Shown: one piece after another, positions 45,754-55,252 of the stretch
How the letters are laid out: the number at the start of each line of letters is the position of its first letter
Numbering within the stretch: position 1 is the stretch's first letter
Assembly (NCBI GenBank): GCA_013215295.1
Contig: JABSOZ010000010.1
Coordinates: 62,001 to 126,000 of the forward strand
Reading direction: 5' to 3'
Source: Colwellia sp.
GTDB taxonomy: Bacteria; Pseudomonadota; Gammaproteobacteria; Enterobacterales; Alteromonadaceae
Length of the DNA: 64,000 nucleotides
Translations under genes and position numbers: made by a program
The notes under the pieces: model-generated
Database searches by the model: none
Told to the model about the DNA's origin: nothing
What the model saw: only the letters and a program-made list of their open reading frames with translations

Positions 45754-46656
45754 TTATTTCGAATAGTTGTCGTTTTTAAACTCTATCAGTTTTTGGTCCT
45801 TATCAAGCCAAAGTTGATTTACCCATTTTTGAAATTTAATTTTAAAGGCACGGTCGCTAACGTAATTTCCAACAAGTTCGTCCTCAATTCTAGAAACTTC
45901 AACGTTAACATTCACTTGTTTAATTTTACCTCTTAAAAAATCACTAAAAGTAGGGATCCCTCCAGGGTATTGAATAGTAATATTTACTATTTTATGCAAA
46001 TTTCCCCCCATTGCTTCTAACACGAAGCCAATACCACCCGCTTTAGGTTTTAGTAAATGTTGAAAAGGTGAGTTTTGTTTATTATGTTTTTCATGAGTAA
46101 AGCGCGTACCTTCAATAAAATTCATAATACTGACAGGTTTATGCTTAAACTTAGCACAAGCTTTACGAGTCGTTTCAACGTCTTTACCTTTCAAATGAGG
46201 ATTTTTTTTGATAAATGACGGGCTATAACGTTTCATAAATGGAAAGTCGAGTGCCCACCAAGCTAAGCCTAAAAAAGGCACGAAAATCAGTTCTTTCTTA
46301 AGGAAAAATTTTAAGAAAGGGATTTTTCCATGCATTATGCGTTGTAATATTACAATATCAACCCAGCTTTGATGATTACAAATCACTAAGTACCATTCTT
46401 TCATGGTGAGCTGATCTAAACCGGTAACATTTATTTGTGTTTTATTAAATAGTTTTTGAATTAACGTATTTACACCGACCCAATTGCTCGCCATTTGATC
46501 TAACAAATAGCTGAATATTGTTTGAGAAAATTTTAGAGGGATAATAGCTTTACAGAACGAAAAGACAATAATTGGAATTAACCAGAAAATTGTATTAATA
46601 GTATAAATAGTCAACGAAATAATGTGAATAAGCAGACTGGGTAAAAAATTCAACAT
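45754..46656 (-). CDS. yihG: YihG-like 1-acylglycerol-3-phosphate acyltransferase family protein
   Basis: Membrane-bound acyltransferase of the PlsC family. The product (300 aa with the chosen start) has an N-terminal hydrophobic segment, motif I NHQSWVD, PFLKFFLKKELIFVPFLGLAWWALD, the YihG signature GKDVETTRKAC, and motif III EGTRFTHEKH. It aligns along its length with E. coli YihG, which acylates lysophosphatidic acid with mostly unsaturated chains. The frame can be opened from a TTG at 46728, but the ATG at 46656 (MLNFLPSLL) gives the E. coli-like length. Confidence 0.88.
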   Translation of the reverse strand: MLNFLPSLLIHIISLTIYTINTIFWLIPIIVFSFCKAIIPLKFSQTIFSYLLDQMASNWVGVNTLIQKLFNKTQINVTGLDQLTMKEWYLVICNHQSWVDIVILQRIMHGKIPFLKFFLKKELIFVPFLGLAWWALDFPFMKRYSPSFIKKNPHLKGKDVETTRKACAKFKHKPVSIMNFIEGTRFTHEKHNKQNSPFQHLLKPKAGGIGFVLEAMGGNLHKIVNITIQYPGGIPTFSDFLRGKIKQVNVNVEVSRIEDELVGNYVSDRAFKIKFQKWVNQLWLDKDQKLIEFKNDNYSK

Positions 46657-47242
46657 AGAATATTTGCTCAATGAAACCAAAATAAATATATACCCGATCA
46701 TAATCTGATTTGAAGTTATTTTCAGCAAAAACAGTGAAATAAATTAATAGTGATTAATCATAGTTTGAAAACGATTAACCATCAAGTTGCCAAAAACAGT
46801 ATTAGTTGCGAGATTTTTATGCTGATAATCATTGAATAATTACATTTTAAAAGCTTCTATTGATATGTTTAAATGGGGTAAAAAGCATCATCTTGTTATT
46901 TCAGCCTAAGTAACTCGCTATATCTAAAGGTTTAATTGAGATAAACAACGAATTAAATCGATTTAAGAAGGCAACGGGCTAAAAATTACAAACTCTTATA
47001 TATTATGGTAAAAAGTAGATGGTAAATTAGGCATATATCAAGGCATGCTAGTGTTTGGATCTTGTGGGGGAATATGGCTTTTTCACAACCAAGGACATAA
47101 TGCGAAGTGAATAAAAAATTTTTATGATTGTTACGCAATGGCCTCAGCAAAGCCTGTAATTACAAGTGAAGGTTTTGTCTGAGCACTGAGCAGAAGCCTG
47201 AGCTAGTGCGCAATACTATAAATAAACAATTTAATAAATATC
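46657..47242. other. 586-bp intergenic gap without a recognised gene
   Basis: No frame with both a start signal and meaningful length was found on either strand. One small hairpin is visible at 47183-47209 (GCACT / AGTGC with an inner CAG / CTG). The 13-mer AGCACTGAGCAGA inside it also occurs in the comM-tail repeat at 51 kb (minus strand), which may be chance. Confidence 0.5.
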
Positions 47243-47638
47243 TTACCGGCGGAAATGACTACTTTTTGTTGGTTTTTGCTTGTTAACTCTTAACTTTAGC
47301 CTTTCAGGCCATTGCCCATTATGTTCACGTAAACAAGATTCCTCGCTATCTAAATGCACATTATGACGAACGTTTTTCAAGACTATACCGACTTTAAGTA
47401 ACTGCTTTTGGATCACATCACGTAATACATCATCTAATTTATTCTCTTTGGCAGCAATAACTTCAGCATCAATATCAAAAATACAGGTCACGACTAAACT
47501 TGCCGGGAAATTGGTGTAATTAGCTCTGTGTGTTAACCAGTTAAAACCATCAATTTCATGTAAAAAATCTTCACAAGCTATAGTGAGCGCTTTACATACG
47601 TTATTATCGATTTTTTGAGTGGTCTTATTAAGTTTCAT
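47243..47638 (-). CDS. Conserved hypothetical protein
   Basis: A 131-aa soluble protein that I cannot assign to a functional family. It has NVCKALTIACEDFLHEIDGFNWLTHRANYTNFP and then a strand-rich segment (SLVVTCIFDID), a basic helix (LDDVLRDVIQKQLLKVGI), and a basic C-terminal tail (KPTKSSHFRR). Similar proteins occur in Shewanella and Alteromonas and have been labelled as regulators without evidence; I recall this but cannot check it here. It is monocistronic as far as visible. Confidence 0.7.
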   Translation of the reverse strand: MKLNKTTQKIDNNVCKALTIACEDFLHEIDGFNWLTHRANYTNFPASLVVTCIFDIDAEVIAAKENKLDDVLRDVIQKQLLKVGIVLKNVRHNVHLDSEESCLREHNGQWPERLKLRVNKQKPTKSSHFRR

Positions 47639-47899
47639 TGTTTATGTTTCAGCAATTTTTAGTGATGACAATTTTTTCATTAAATGCAGACCATTGATAG
47701 TAAATCATTAATGTTTTGCCTGAATAAAGCATTTTTCTGTGCACGAACAAAAATTAATTAGACGTTTAATAGAGTAGGCTCGCGGTTTAAATGAGTTAAA
47801 ACATGAAGGGTAACAAGTAAGACATTTCTAGCTTGTATGTCTTTTACTTCCATCCATGGAGGTATTTTCACTTATATATAGTAGAGTGACGTTTTATTT

Positions 47900-48217
47900 T
47901 TAGCTACTAATATAAGAACAGCAATAATCAGTGATACTTTTAACCTTAATATCAAATTTAGCATTCGCATCTACATAAAACTGTTCACCACCTGAAATGG
48001 TTTGCCAAAGTGTTTCATTGGGTAATAATATTTCTACATCACCCGCCATAATTTCCATAAGCTCTTTTTCTTCAGTTGCAAAAGTATATTCACCGGGCAT
48101 CATAATACCTAAGGTTTTAGTTGAACCGTCTGGTAACGTTACTTTTCTACTGGTTACTTTACCATCAAAGTAAATGTTCGCGGCCTTAGTTAAAGTAACA
48201 TTCATCAATTCTGTCAT
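47900..48217 (-). CDS. ppnP: Pyrimidine/purine nucleoside phosphorylase PpnP
   Basis: PpnP is a small cupin that phosphorolyses a wide range of nucleosides. The 105-aa product has the single-cupin layout of the family: ANIYFDGKVTSRKV, GIMMPGEYTFATEEKELMEIMAG, VEILLPNETLWQT, FYVDANAKFDIKV and a C-terminal YCCSYI strand, matching E. coli PpnP (94 aa) with an N-terminal extension of a few residues. It has no operon partner in the window. Confidence 0.92.
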   Translation of the reverse strand: MTELMNVTLTKAANIYFDGKVTSRKVTLPDGSTKTLGIMMPGEYTFATEEKELMEIMAGDVEILLPNETLWQTISGGEQFYVDANAKFDIKVKSITDYCCSYISS

Positions 48218-48276
48218 TGTAATCTCTCTTTTAAGTTATCTGATTTAACTAAAATTTTTGCTTTATCTTTTAGCAT

Positions 48277-48312
48277 AAAAAAAGCGATATTGGCTCCAGA
48301 AACCAATACCGC
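48277..48312 (-). terminator. Rho-independent terminator of ilvC
   Basis: On the minus strand a 10-bp stem GCGGTATTGG / CCAATATCGC (one G-U pair) is followed by seven T residues, about 160 bases after the ilvC stop. Confidence 0.88.
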
Positions 48313-48470
48313 CACTTTGCAGCAAGCAAAAAACTATTTATATAAATAATTTGTCTGCAGTTTGTTACTTATCCGTCAGGAAAATTCAAATGAACTTATT
48401 ACCTGACTTAAAGTATTCTCCCCCGAGATGACGCTGCAAAGCTGTTTATATACAATTTATGTCAGTTCAA

Positions 48471-49955
48471 TTATTGGTTTGATTCCACAATCTTCTTCAT
48501 GTCAGTCATATAACCACGTAGTTTTTTACCAATACTTTCAACGCCATGACTGCGAATTGTTTCGTTAACCTCAATCAAACGCACGTTGTCGACGCCATTT
48601 GAACTTTCTTTTAATCCTTCACCTAACTCTTCAAGCGACAACTTGCTTACATAATCAGCAAGTAAAGGTTGTGCAGCATGAGTGAATAGGTAGTTACCGT
48701 ATTCAGCGGTATCAGAAATTACTACGTTCATTTCGTATAATTTATTACGTGCAATACAGTTAGCAATAAGTGGTGTTTCGTGAAGTGACTCGTAGTATGC
48801 AGACTCTTCAATGATGCCAGCAGCAACCATAGCTTCAAAGGCTAATTCAACACCGGCTTTCACCATAGCAACAACAAAAATTCCTTTGTCGTAGTATTCT
48901 TGTTCAGTAATTTCAATGTCACAATCAGCTGCTTTTTCAAAAGAAGATTCAGCCGTTTCTTCGCGCCATTTTAATAAGTTAACATCATCATTCGCCCAAT
49001 CTTCCATCATAGTGGCAGAGAAGCGGCCTTCAATAATGTCGTCCATATGCTTTTCAAATAACGGACGTAAAATAACTTTTAATTCTTCAGACATATCAAA
49101 CGCTTTTACTTTTGCAGGGTTTGATAAACGGTCCATCATGTTAGTGATGCCGCCGTGTTTTAAGCCTTCAGTCGTTGTTTCGATGCCGTATTGTAATAAT
49201 TTACGTGCGTATGCTGCGTCCATACCTTGGGCAACTAACTGCTGATGTCCAAGCAATGCCGCTGTTTGTAACATGCCACATAAGATAGTTTGCTCGCCCA
49301 TTAAATCAGACTTAACTTCTGCAATGAATGATGATTCAAGTACACCTGCACGATCTCCACCCGTTGCTGATGCGTAAGCCTTCGCAATTGCTAAGCCGTT
49401 ACCTTGAGGGTCATTTTCTGGATGAACAGCAATAAGTGTTGGTACACCAAAACCGCGTTTGTATTCTTCACGTACTTCAGTACCTGGACATTTTGGCGCA
49501 ACCATCACAACCGTAATGTCTGAACGAATTTGCATACCTTCTTCAACAATGTTGAAACCATGAGAGTAGGCTAACGTAGAACCCTGTTTCATGAATGGCA
49601 TTACCGCAGTAACTGCTGAAGTATGTTGTTTGTCAGGCGTTAAATTTAAAACTAAATCAGCTTGTGGAATTAATTCTTCATAAGTGCCAACAGTAAAGCC
49701 ATTTTCCGTGGCCCATTGCCAAGATTGGCGTTTTGAGGAAATTGCGGCTTCACGTAAAGCATAAGAAATATTTAATCCAGAGTCACGCATGTTTAAACCT
49801 TGGTTCAAACCTTGGGCACCACAACCAACAATAACAATGTTCCAGTCTTTGATGAAGTTACAGCCATCGCTGAATTCTTCACGTTGCATAAAACGACATT
49901 TGCCTAATTGGCCCAATTTTTCACGTAAACTTAAAGTATTAAAATAATTGCTCAT
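48471..49955 (-). CDS. ilvC: Ketol-acid reductoisomerase, class II
   Basis: IlvC isomerises and reduces acetohydroxy acids in valine and isoleucine synthesis, using NADPH and Mg2+. The 494-aa length identifies the long class II form of enterics. Visible signatures are the Rossmann loop [20 protein letters not shown], the [12 protein letters not shown] and [16 protein letters not shown] segments, [25 protein letters not shown] with the metal-binding Asp and Glu, and the duplicated C-terminal knot domain. It is divergent from its activator gene ilvY. Confidence 0.97.
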   Translation of the reverse strand: MSNYFNTLSLREKLGQLGKCRFMQREEFSDGCNFIKDWNIVIVGCGAQGLNQGLNMRDSGLNISYALREAAISSKRQSWQWATENGFTVGTYEELIPQADLVLNLTPDKQHTSAVTAVMPFMKQGSTLAYSHGFNIVEEGMQIRSDITVVMVAPKCPGTEVREEYKRGFGVPTLIAVHPENDPQGNGLAIAKAYASATGGDRAGVLESSFIAEVKSDLMGEQTILCGMLQTAALLGHQQLVAQGMDAAYARKLLQYGIETTTEGLKHGGITNMMDRLSNPAKVKAFDMSEELKVILRPLFEKHMDDIIEGRFSATMMEDWANDDVNLLKWREETAESSFEKAADCDIEITEQEYYDKGIFVVAMVKAGVELAFEAMVAAGIIEESAYYESLHETPLIANCIARNKLYEMNVVISDTAEYGNYLFTHAAQPLLADYVSKLSLEELGEGLKESSNGVDNVRLIEVNETIRSHGVESIGKKLRGYMTDMKKIVESNQ

Positions 49956-50097
49956 GATCTGTCCTCGTTATCCCACATCTTGGTCAAGTATTATTCTGAC
50001 TAGGCGATAAATTAAATGTGTTTGTCGGTAGTTCCGACGATGGAAGCATCATAGCGCAAGACTAATGTTGCTTAAAATGATATATTCGCAAGGTAGT

Positions 50098-50114
50098 GTT
50101 GCAAAAAATGCAAC
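50098..50114. promoter_or_regulatory. Candidate IlvY operator
   Basis: A perfect 17-bp dyad GTTGCA-N5-TGCAAC lies 32 bases before the ilvY start in the ilvC/ilvY divergent region. Further TTGC/GCAA half-sites occur at about 50056-50091. LysR-type activators bind such dyads; IlvY acts on ilvC in E. coli. Confidence 0.6.
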
Positions 50115-50145
50115 GTGGGTTTTGATAACAAGCTGAGAGTGAGTG

Positions 50146-51024
50146 ATGGATTTTAAATCGTTGAGAATGTTTGTACATCTTACTCAGACCCTCCACTTCG
50201 GGAAAACCGCTGAAGCTAATCACGTCAGTACTTCGACGTTAAGTCGTGTTATTCAAAGGCTTGAAGAAGAAGTGGGTTGCTTACTCCTACATCGTGATAA
50301 CCGAACGGTAGTACTTACCGAAGCGGGTTTCCTCTTACAAAAATATGCGGAACAGCAAATCGAACAGTGGCAGTTATTACAATTATCATTGAATCAAAAA
50401 CAGGCTGAACTGCAAGGGAAGCTTCACATATATTGTTCTGTAACAGCAGCTTACAGTCATTTACCCGCATTGCTTGAGAGCTTTCGACATCAACATCCTT
50501 TAGTTGAAATAGTCTTAACCACAGGAGATGCGGCAGATGCTTTTGATCAAGTTCAACAGCAAGCTGTAGATTTTGCTATTGGGGTAAAACCAGAAAGTCT
50601 GTCACGTATGTTTTATTTTCAACACATTGCCAATGTACCTTTGGCCGTGATAGCACCAACAATGGCTTGTAGGGTTCATCAACAACTTCAAGAAAACATT
50701 GTTGCTTGGGCAAAAATACCGATCATATTGCCTGAACACGGTGCAGCACGTAAACGTTTTGAGTATTGGTATCGAAAAAAACAACAAGGAAAACCAAATA
50801 TTTATGCCACAGTTTCAGGGCATGAAGCATTGGTCAGTATGGTTGCTTTGGGTTGTGGAGTGGGTATTGCCCCTAAGGTGGTTGTTGAAAATAGTCCTGT
50901 TAAAGACCGGGTCCAATATTTGAAAGATATTGGCGACATTGAACCTTTTGATTTGGGGATTTGTTGCTTAAACCAAAGTCGTGAAAAGACGTTAGTAAAA
51001 GCTTTTTTTGCAGCCATTGAATAG
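50146..51024 (+). CDS. ilvY: LysR-type activator of ilvC
   Basis: IlvY activates ilvC when acetohydroxy acids accumulate and represses itself. The product (292 aa) has an N-terminal winged helix-turn-helix (LHFGKTAEANHVSTSTLSRVIQRLEEEVG, about 15-45) and a LysR co-inducer domain (LHIYCSVTAAYSHLPALL, SGHEALVSMVALGCGVGIAP). The ATG at 50146 is preferred to the GTG at 50143 because it gives MDFKSLRMF, as in E. coli IlvY. The TAG stop overlaps the first base pairs of the 92-bp tandem repeat that runs into comM. Confidence 0.95.
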   Translation: MDFKSLRMFVHLTQTLHFGKTAEANHVSTSTLSRVIQRLEEEVGCLLLHRDNRTVVLTEAGFLLQKYAEQQIEQWQLLQLSLNQKQAELQGKLHIYCSVTAAYSHLPALLESFRHQHPLVEIVLTTGDAADAFDQVQQQAVDFAIGVKPESLSRMFYFQHIANVPLAVIAPTMACRVHQQLQENIVAWAKIPIILPEHGAARKRFEYWYRKKQQGKPNIYATVSGHEALVSMVALGCGVGIAPKVVVENSPVKDRVQYLKDIGDIEPFDLGICCLNQSREKTLVKAFFAAIE

Positions 51025-51249
51025 CCACAGCATCGGTATCAGAGAGTTGTCGCAGTAATCGGTTCTCTGCTCAGTGCTTGGGAGAAAAGTGTATTGATAC
51101 TATGTTGGTTAAATAGCCACAGCATCGGTATCAGAGAGTTGTCGCAGTAATCGGTTCTATGCTCAGTGCTTGGGGAAAAAGTGTTTTGATAATATGTTGG
51201 TTAAATCGCCACCGCATCGGTTAAGTGCCTCAGTAGTCGGTCCATTGCT
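51021..51249. repeat. 92-bp tandem array between ilvY and comM, containing comM-tail relics
   Basis: Two nearly identical 92-bp units (51021-51112 and 51113-51204, differing at a handful of positions) run directly into the comM 3' end, where a diverged third unit starts in register at 51205. On the minus strand each unit reads NRLLRQLSDTDAVAI, against DRLLRHLTDAVAI at the end of ComM; the nearer unit also has the same TAA stop position. They are relics of a comM terminus from a somewhat different allele. Confidence 0.8.
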
Positions 51250-52724
51250 CGATATGACAATGCTTCGATGATATGTTCATGTTGAATGTTTTTCATATTA
51301 CCCATGTCCGCTAGGGTACGAGCAATTTTCAAAATTTTATGATGAGCGCGCGTCGACAGGCCTAATTTTTCAACTGCGAGTTCTAGAAAATCATGTTCGT
51401 CAGTACTCAGTTGACAAAACTCACGTGTTTCAGCGCTCCCCAAATGAGCATTCGCCTTACCTTGACGCTTTAATTGTAACTCCCGACATAGGGCAACTCT
51501 TTCTTGTATTTGCGCTGATCTCTCATTTTGTTGTTCAGTATTCGCCCACATACCTTTTGGTAATCGGGTAACTTCAATTTGAATATCAATACGATCCAGA
51601 AAAGGCCCAGATAATCGATTCAAATAACGTAAAACTTGTTCAGGCGTGCTGCGATTATCATTGTAAAACCCTGTTGGACTTGGATTCATGGCGGCGACAA
51701 GTTGAAACTTAGCAGGAAACGTTTGTTTATACATTGCCCGTGAAATAGTGACCTCTGCAGACTCCATAGGTTCACGTAATACATCAAGCACTTTTCGTTC
51801 AAATTCTGGTAATTCATCAAGAAATAGCACGCCATTGTGCGCTAAAGAAATTTCACCGGCTTGTGGCTTGCTACCGCCACCAACCAGGGCTGCTGACGAT
51901 GCAGTATGATGCGGAGCGCGAAAAGGACGAGTTAACCAAGATTGTTGATTGATTTTTTGATGACTAATCGAAGCAATAGCCGCAGCTTCTAGCGCTTCAC
52001 TTTCACTCATTGGAGGTAATATTCCTGGTAAGCGACTAGCCAGCATGGTTTTCCCTGTTCCTGGGGGACCAATGAATAATAGATTGTGCGCGCCACTGGC
52101 GGCAATTTCTAAAGCACGTTTTGCCATAGGTTGCCCTATAACATCAGCAATGTCTTTACTGGTAGGTGTATGATAATGTTCTACTTCTTTGGTCGACACC
52201 AAAGGTAGGGGCACCTGTTTGAGAAAATGTGGATACAGTTGGTTCAGATGGTCAATTGCTAATATATCGGCTTGTTTGACCCAGCTTGCTTGTTCTGCAT
52301 TTTGCTTTGGAATAACCAGTGTTCTCTTACTTTGCGCACAAGCCATTGCCATGGGGATCTCGCCAATAATTTCTCGTAATTCACCAGAAAGAGCGAGTTC
52401 ACCGGCAAATTCATATTGATTCAAATCAGTCGCAGGTAATTGTTCAGAAGCGACGAGTATCCCGATAGCGATAGGTAAATCAAAGCGTCCCCCCTCTTTG
52501 GGTAAGTCTGCTGGCGCGAGATTTATCGTGATGCGTTTCGCGGGAAACTCAAAACCACAATTAATGATTGCACTGCGTACGCGGTCTTTCGATTCACGTA
52601 CCGAAGTTTCAGGTAAACCCACAATATTAAATGCAGGTAAGCCATTGGCTAAATGCACTTCGACGGTGACAAGAGGCGATTCAAGCCCGACACGGGCTCG
52701 ACTGTAAATACAAGCTAGGCTCAT
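51201..52724 (-). CDS. comM: YifB/ComM family AAA+ ATPase (Mg-chelatase-like)
   Basis: ComM is a hexameric helicase that drives branch migration during natural transformation. The product (507 aa) has the N-terminal Lon-protease-like domain (VEVHLANGLPAFNIVGLPETSV), Walker A GPPGTGKT, the magnesium-chelatase-like GEISLAHNGVLFLDELPEFERKVL, MNPSPTGFY, and a C-terminal helical domain ending LLRHLTDAVAI. I used the ATG at 52724 (MSLACIYSRARVG) because GGA lies 5 bases upstream and it matches the E. coli start; the frame extends to 52745. It is divergent from the ilv leader. Beyond its stop lie relics of a variant 3' end. Confidence 0.94.
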   Translation of the reverse strand: MSLACIYSRARVGLESPLVTVEVHLANGLPAFNIVGLPETSVRESKDRVRSAIINCGFEFPAKRITINLAPADLPKEGGRFDLPIAIGILVASEQLPATDLNQYEFAGELALSGELREIIGEIPMAMACAQSKRTLVIPKQNAEQASWVKQADILAIDHLNQLYPHFLKQVPLPLVSTKEVEHYHTPTSKDIADVIGQPMAKRALEIAASGAHNLLFIGPPGTGKTMLASRLPGILPPMSESEALEAAAIASISHQKINQQSWLTRPFRAPHHTASSAALVGGGSKPQAGEISLAHNGVLFLDELPEFERKVLDVLREPMESAEVTISRAMYKQTFPAKFQLVAAMNPSPTGFYNDNRSTPEQVLRYLNRLSGPFLDRIDIQIEVTRLPKGMWANTEQQNERSAQIQERVALCRELQLKRQGKANAHLGSAETREFCQLSTDEHDFLELAVEKLGLSTRAHHKILKIARTLADMGNMKNIQHEHIIEALSYRAMDRLLRHLTDAVAI

Positions 52725-52841
52725 AGAAATCCATTTCATTAACAATCCAGTAACTTTAGTCTAGGCATAATTCTGCCAAAGTGTTAACGGTGTATATAAC
52801 TAAATTTTTTTATTTGAGTTAAAAAAAGCTAATAAAAAAAC

Positions 52842-52871
52842 TTGCACTTAATATTAGAGCTATGGTACTAA
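52842..52871 (+). promoter_or_regulatory. Candidate promoter of the ilv leader and operon
   Basis: TTGCAC (52842-52847), an 18-bp spacer and TACTAA (52866-52871) lie about 80 bases before the leader peptide. Confidence 0.5.
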
Positions 52872-52952
52872 TTTAAATAGGCAGTAAAACAGCCAAAAAA
52901 TTAAAAGTTTTTTATTTTTGTTTTTATAAAGACTCAAGGTAATTGAATAAAC

Positions 52953-53027
52953 ATGCAAACATTTAGCTCAGTGATTATTAACATTCTCGTCGTGGTGATT
53001 ATTAAATCATCGCGGGTTGTTTGTTGA
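52953..53027 (+). CDS. ilvL: ilv operon leader peptide (Val/Ile-rich)
   Basis: A 24-codon frame with the core VIINILVVVII and a further VV near the end: six Val, five Ile and one Leu codon. Such clusters of regulatory codons define attenuator peptides; ribosome stalling on them when Val/Ile/Leu-tRNA is scarce decides whether the ilv operon is read. AAGG precedes the ATG at a loose 13-base spacing. The codons overlap the protector and antiterminator strands. Confidence 0.88.
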   Translation: MQTFSSVIINILVVVIIKSSRVVC

Positions 53028-53086
53028 GCTAAGAAAAATTCAAGCTAAATACAAACCCCCGCTCTGAAAGGAACGGGGGTTTTTTT
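52991..53086 (+). terminator. ilv attenuator: protector, antiterminator and terminator helices
   Basis: Protector hairpin: CGTGGTGATT (52991-53000) with AATCATCGCG (53005-53014). Antiterminator: GCGGGTTGTTTGT (53012-53024) pairs with ACAAACCCCCGC (53051-53062), 11 bp with a small bulge. Terminator: AAACCCCCG (53053-53061) pairs with CGGGGGTTT (53074-53082), then T residues. The three helices are mutually exclusive in the classic order, so stalling in the Val/Ile codons frees the antiterminator strand. Confidence 0.9.
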
Positions 53087-53225
53087 ATACATGAATAATA
53101 AAATAACGAAGTTAACAGTACAGTGAAAAACTTTATATAAATAAATCATACAAATCAGTGGCAAAGGAGAAGGCTCAACCTAATTGTTATGCAAAACATA
53201 TTCAGTTAGATGAGTTAAAAATAAG

Positions 53226-54890
53226 ATGGCAAGTGAAAAGATACATACCGGTGGTTCATTACTTTTTAACGTACTTCAACAACATGGAGTTGAACATGTT
53301 TTTGGCTACCCCGGTGGCGCTATTATGCCAATTTATGATGCGCTTTATGATAGCGACGTCAAACATTTTTTGTGTCGTCATGAACAAGGTGCCGCATTTT
53401 CAGCCGTAGGATATGCAAGGGCTGCAGGTAAAGTAGGTGTTTGTTTTGCTACTTCAGGCCCCGGGGCTACGAATTTAATAACAGGCCTTGCTGATGCGCT
53501 TGCTGACTCTATTCCAATTGTTGCTATAACCGGACAAGTACCGACTTCTGTTATGGGATCTGATGCATTTCAGGAAATTGATATTTTTGGTTTGTCATTA
53601 GCGTGTACAAAACACTCTTTTCAGGTGACCGATATTAATGATCTTGAAAAGGTATTGCATCAAGCATTTGCTATAGCACTTGAAGGTAGACAAGGCCCTG
53701 TGCTTGTTGATATTCCAAAAGATATTCAAATTGCACACATTGTTAGCCAAGGTAATGTAGTTTCAACCTTGAAGAACAAGGTGAACTTACCTCCAGCTAA
53801 CGTTGGCTCTGCAATTGCTATGCTTTGTCATGCTAAGCAACCTGTTTTATATGTGGGTGGCGGTGTTGGTATGGCAAATGCTGTTGATGAATTACGCAAC
53901 TTTATTGATATAACTAATATACCGAGTGTTTCTACGTTAAAAGGTTTAGGAGCCATCGCACCTGAAGACGAAAATTATCTTGGTATGTTAGGCATGCATG
54001 GCACTAAAGCAGCAAACTTAGCCGTACAAAAAAGTGATTTGTTGGTTGTTGTTGGCGCACGTTTTGATGACCGAGTTACGGGAAAGTTAGATGATTTTGC
54101 GCCGAATGCAAAAGTAATTCATTTTGATATCGATCAGGCTGAAATTAATAAACGACGTGCGGCTGATTCCGCTATTTTAGGTGATTTAAAAACTAATCTT
54201 CCTGCTTTGGCAATTCCTTTAGACATAAAAGGCTGGCAGCAAGAATGTCAGAAAATGAAAGCTGATTTTGCTTGGGATTATAATCACCCCGGTAATACTA
54301 TTTTCGCCCCTGCAGTATTAAAAGAAGTCAGTGATAAAATGCCTATCAACACCTGTGTTACTACCGATGTTGGACAACATCAAATGTGGGCAGCACAGCA
54401 TATGTCATTTAATGATCCAAGCAATTTTCTTACAAGTGGTGGCATGGGAACAATGGGCTTTGGTTTACCAGCAGCAATTGGGGCGCAAGTGAGTCGTCCA
54501 ACAGATTGTGTTATTGCTGTGTCCGGGGATGGCTCCATAATGATGAACATTCAGGAGTTAGCGACGATTAAGCGCTTTCAGTTACCGGTAAAAATTGTGC
54601 TTATTGATAATGCAAAATTAGGTATGGTTCGCCAATGGCAAGATCTTTTCTTTCAAGGGCGCTTAAGTGAGACAGATCTTTCTGACAATCCAGACTTTGT
54701 CATGCTTGCGAATGCCTTTGACATCAAAGCTAAGAAAATTGTTGCTAAAGAAGAAGTTTCTGCAGCGATTGAAGAAATGCTTGAGCATGACGGACCTTAT
54801 TTATTACAAGTTAAAATAGATGCAGCAGATAATGTATGGCCGTTAGTACCACCAAACACAGCCAATGATAAAATGATGGAGAGTACATAA
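53226..54890 (+). CDS. ilvG: Acetolactate synthase II large subunit
   Basis: IlvG condenses pyruvate with pyruvate or 2-oxobutyrate, the first common step of Val/Leu/Ile synthesis; it uses TPP and FAD. The 554-aa product has the catalytic Glu in [31 protein letters not shown], the FAD-binding middle domain, [16 protein letters not shown], and the TPP motif [15 protein letters not shown]...LIDN. The frame is intact, unlike the E. coli K-12 gene. It follows the attenuator by about 140 bases and is 1 base before ilvM. Confidence 0.96.
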   Translation: MASEKIHTGGSLLFNVLQQHGVEHVFGYPGGAIMPIYDALYDSDVKHFLCRHEQGAAFSAVGYARAAGKVGVCFATSGPGATNLITGLADALADSIPIVAITGQVPTSVMGSDAFQEIDIFGLSLACTKHSFQVTDINDLEKVLHQAFAIALEGRQGPVLVDIPKDIQIAHIVSQGNVVSTLKNKVNLPPANVGSAIAMLCHAKQPVLYVGGGVGMANAVDELRNFIDITNIPSVSTLKGLGAIAPEDENYLGMLGMHGTKAANLAVQKSDLLVVVGARFDDRVTGKLDDFAPNAKVIHFDIDQAEINKRRAADSAILGDLKTNLPALAIPLDIKGWQQECQKMKADFAWDYNHPGNTIFAPAVLKEVSDKMPINTCVTTDVGQHQMWAAQHMSFNDPSNFLTSGGMGTMGFGLPAAIGAQVSRPTDCVIAVSGDGSIMMNIQELATIKRFQLPVKIVLIDNAKLGMVRQWQDLFFQGRLSETDLSDNPDFVMLANAFDIKAKKIVAKEEVSAAIEEMLEHDGPYLLQVKIDAADNVWPLVPPNTANDKMMEST

Positions 54891-54891
54891 G

Positions 54892-55137
54892 ATGAATCAT
54901 TATCGATTAATAATAAAGGCTGATGATAAACAAGTGGTATTAGAACGTATTTTACAAGTTGCGCGCTACCGAGGTTTTTTAATCGAAGGTATTAACGCGC
55001 AGGTTAATACAGGAACAAATATTGGCACAATAGAGTTAATGGTTCGGAGTGAGCGACCTATTTCGTTTCTGGTCGATCAAATTAATAAATTAATAGACAT
55101 CAAAGACGTCAAAGTAGACACCAATACGTCACAGTAA
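54892..55137 (+). CDS. ilvM: Acetolactate synthase II small (regulatory) subunit
   Basis: An 81-aa single ACT-domain protein that stabilises and activates IlvG. It has the ACT pattern LIIKADDKQVVLERILQVARYRGF and TIELMVRSERPISFLVDQINKLIDIKDV. Size and position, directly after ilvG, identify it (E. coli IlvM 87 aa). The isozyme II type is usually insensitive to valine. Confidence 0.95.
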   Translation: MNHYRLIIKADDKQVVLERILQVARYRGFLIEGINAQVNTGTNIGTIELMVRSERPISFLVDQINKLIDIKDVKVDTNTSQ

Positions 55138-55252
55138 AATAACTCAGAACAAGCTATAATTAAGGTGCAACAAGCACCCATAAAAATTCAGAGTTGGCTG
55201 GGTAATTAAACTACGGTTAACTTGTTAAAAATATTATAAATTAGGAAAAAAA

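Noticed and set aside
47041-47210. Possible gene remnant in the 586-bp gap
   Set aside because: Only very short frames are present (an ATG at about 47073 stops after 8 codons) and no protein family could be recognised.
48916-49245. Open frame antisense to ilvC
   Set aside because: It is a shadow of a highly conserved gene; no ribosome-binding site or family similarity.
51021-51204. CRISPR-like array
   Set aside because: Units are contiguous 92-bp tandem copies without spacers, and they match the comM 3' end.
53158-53409. 83-codon frame overlapping the ilvG start
   Set aside because: It is out of frame with ilvG, whose N-terminus is conserved, and lacks any family signature.
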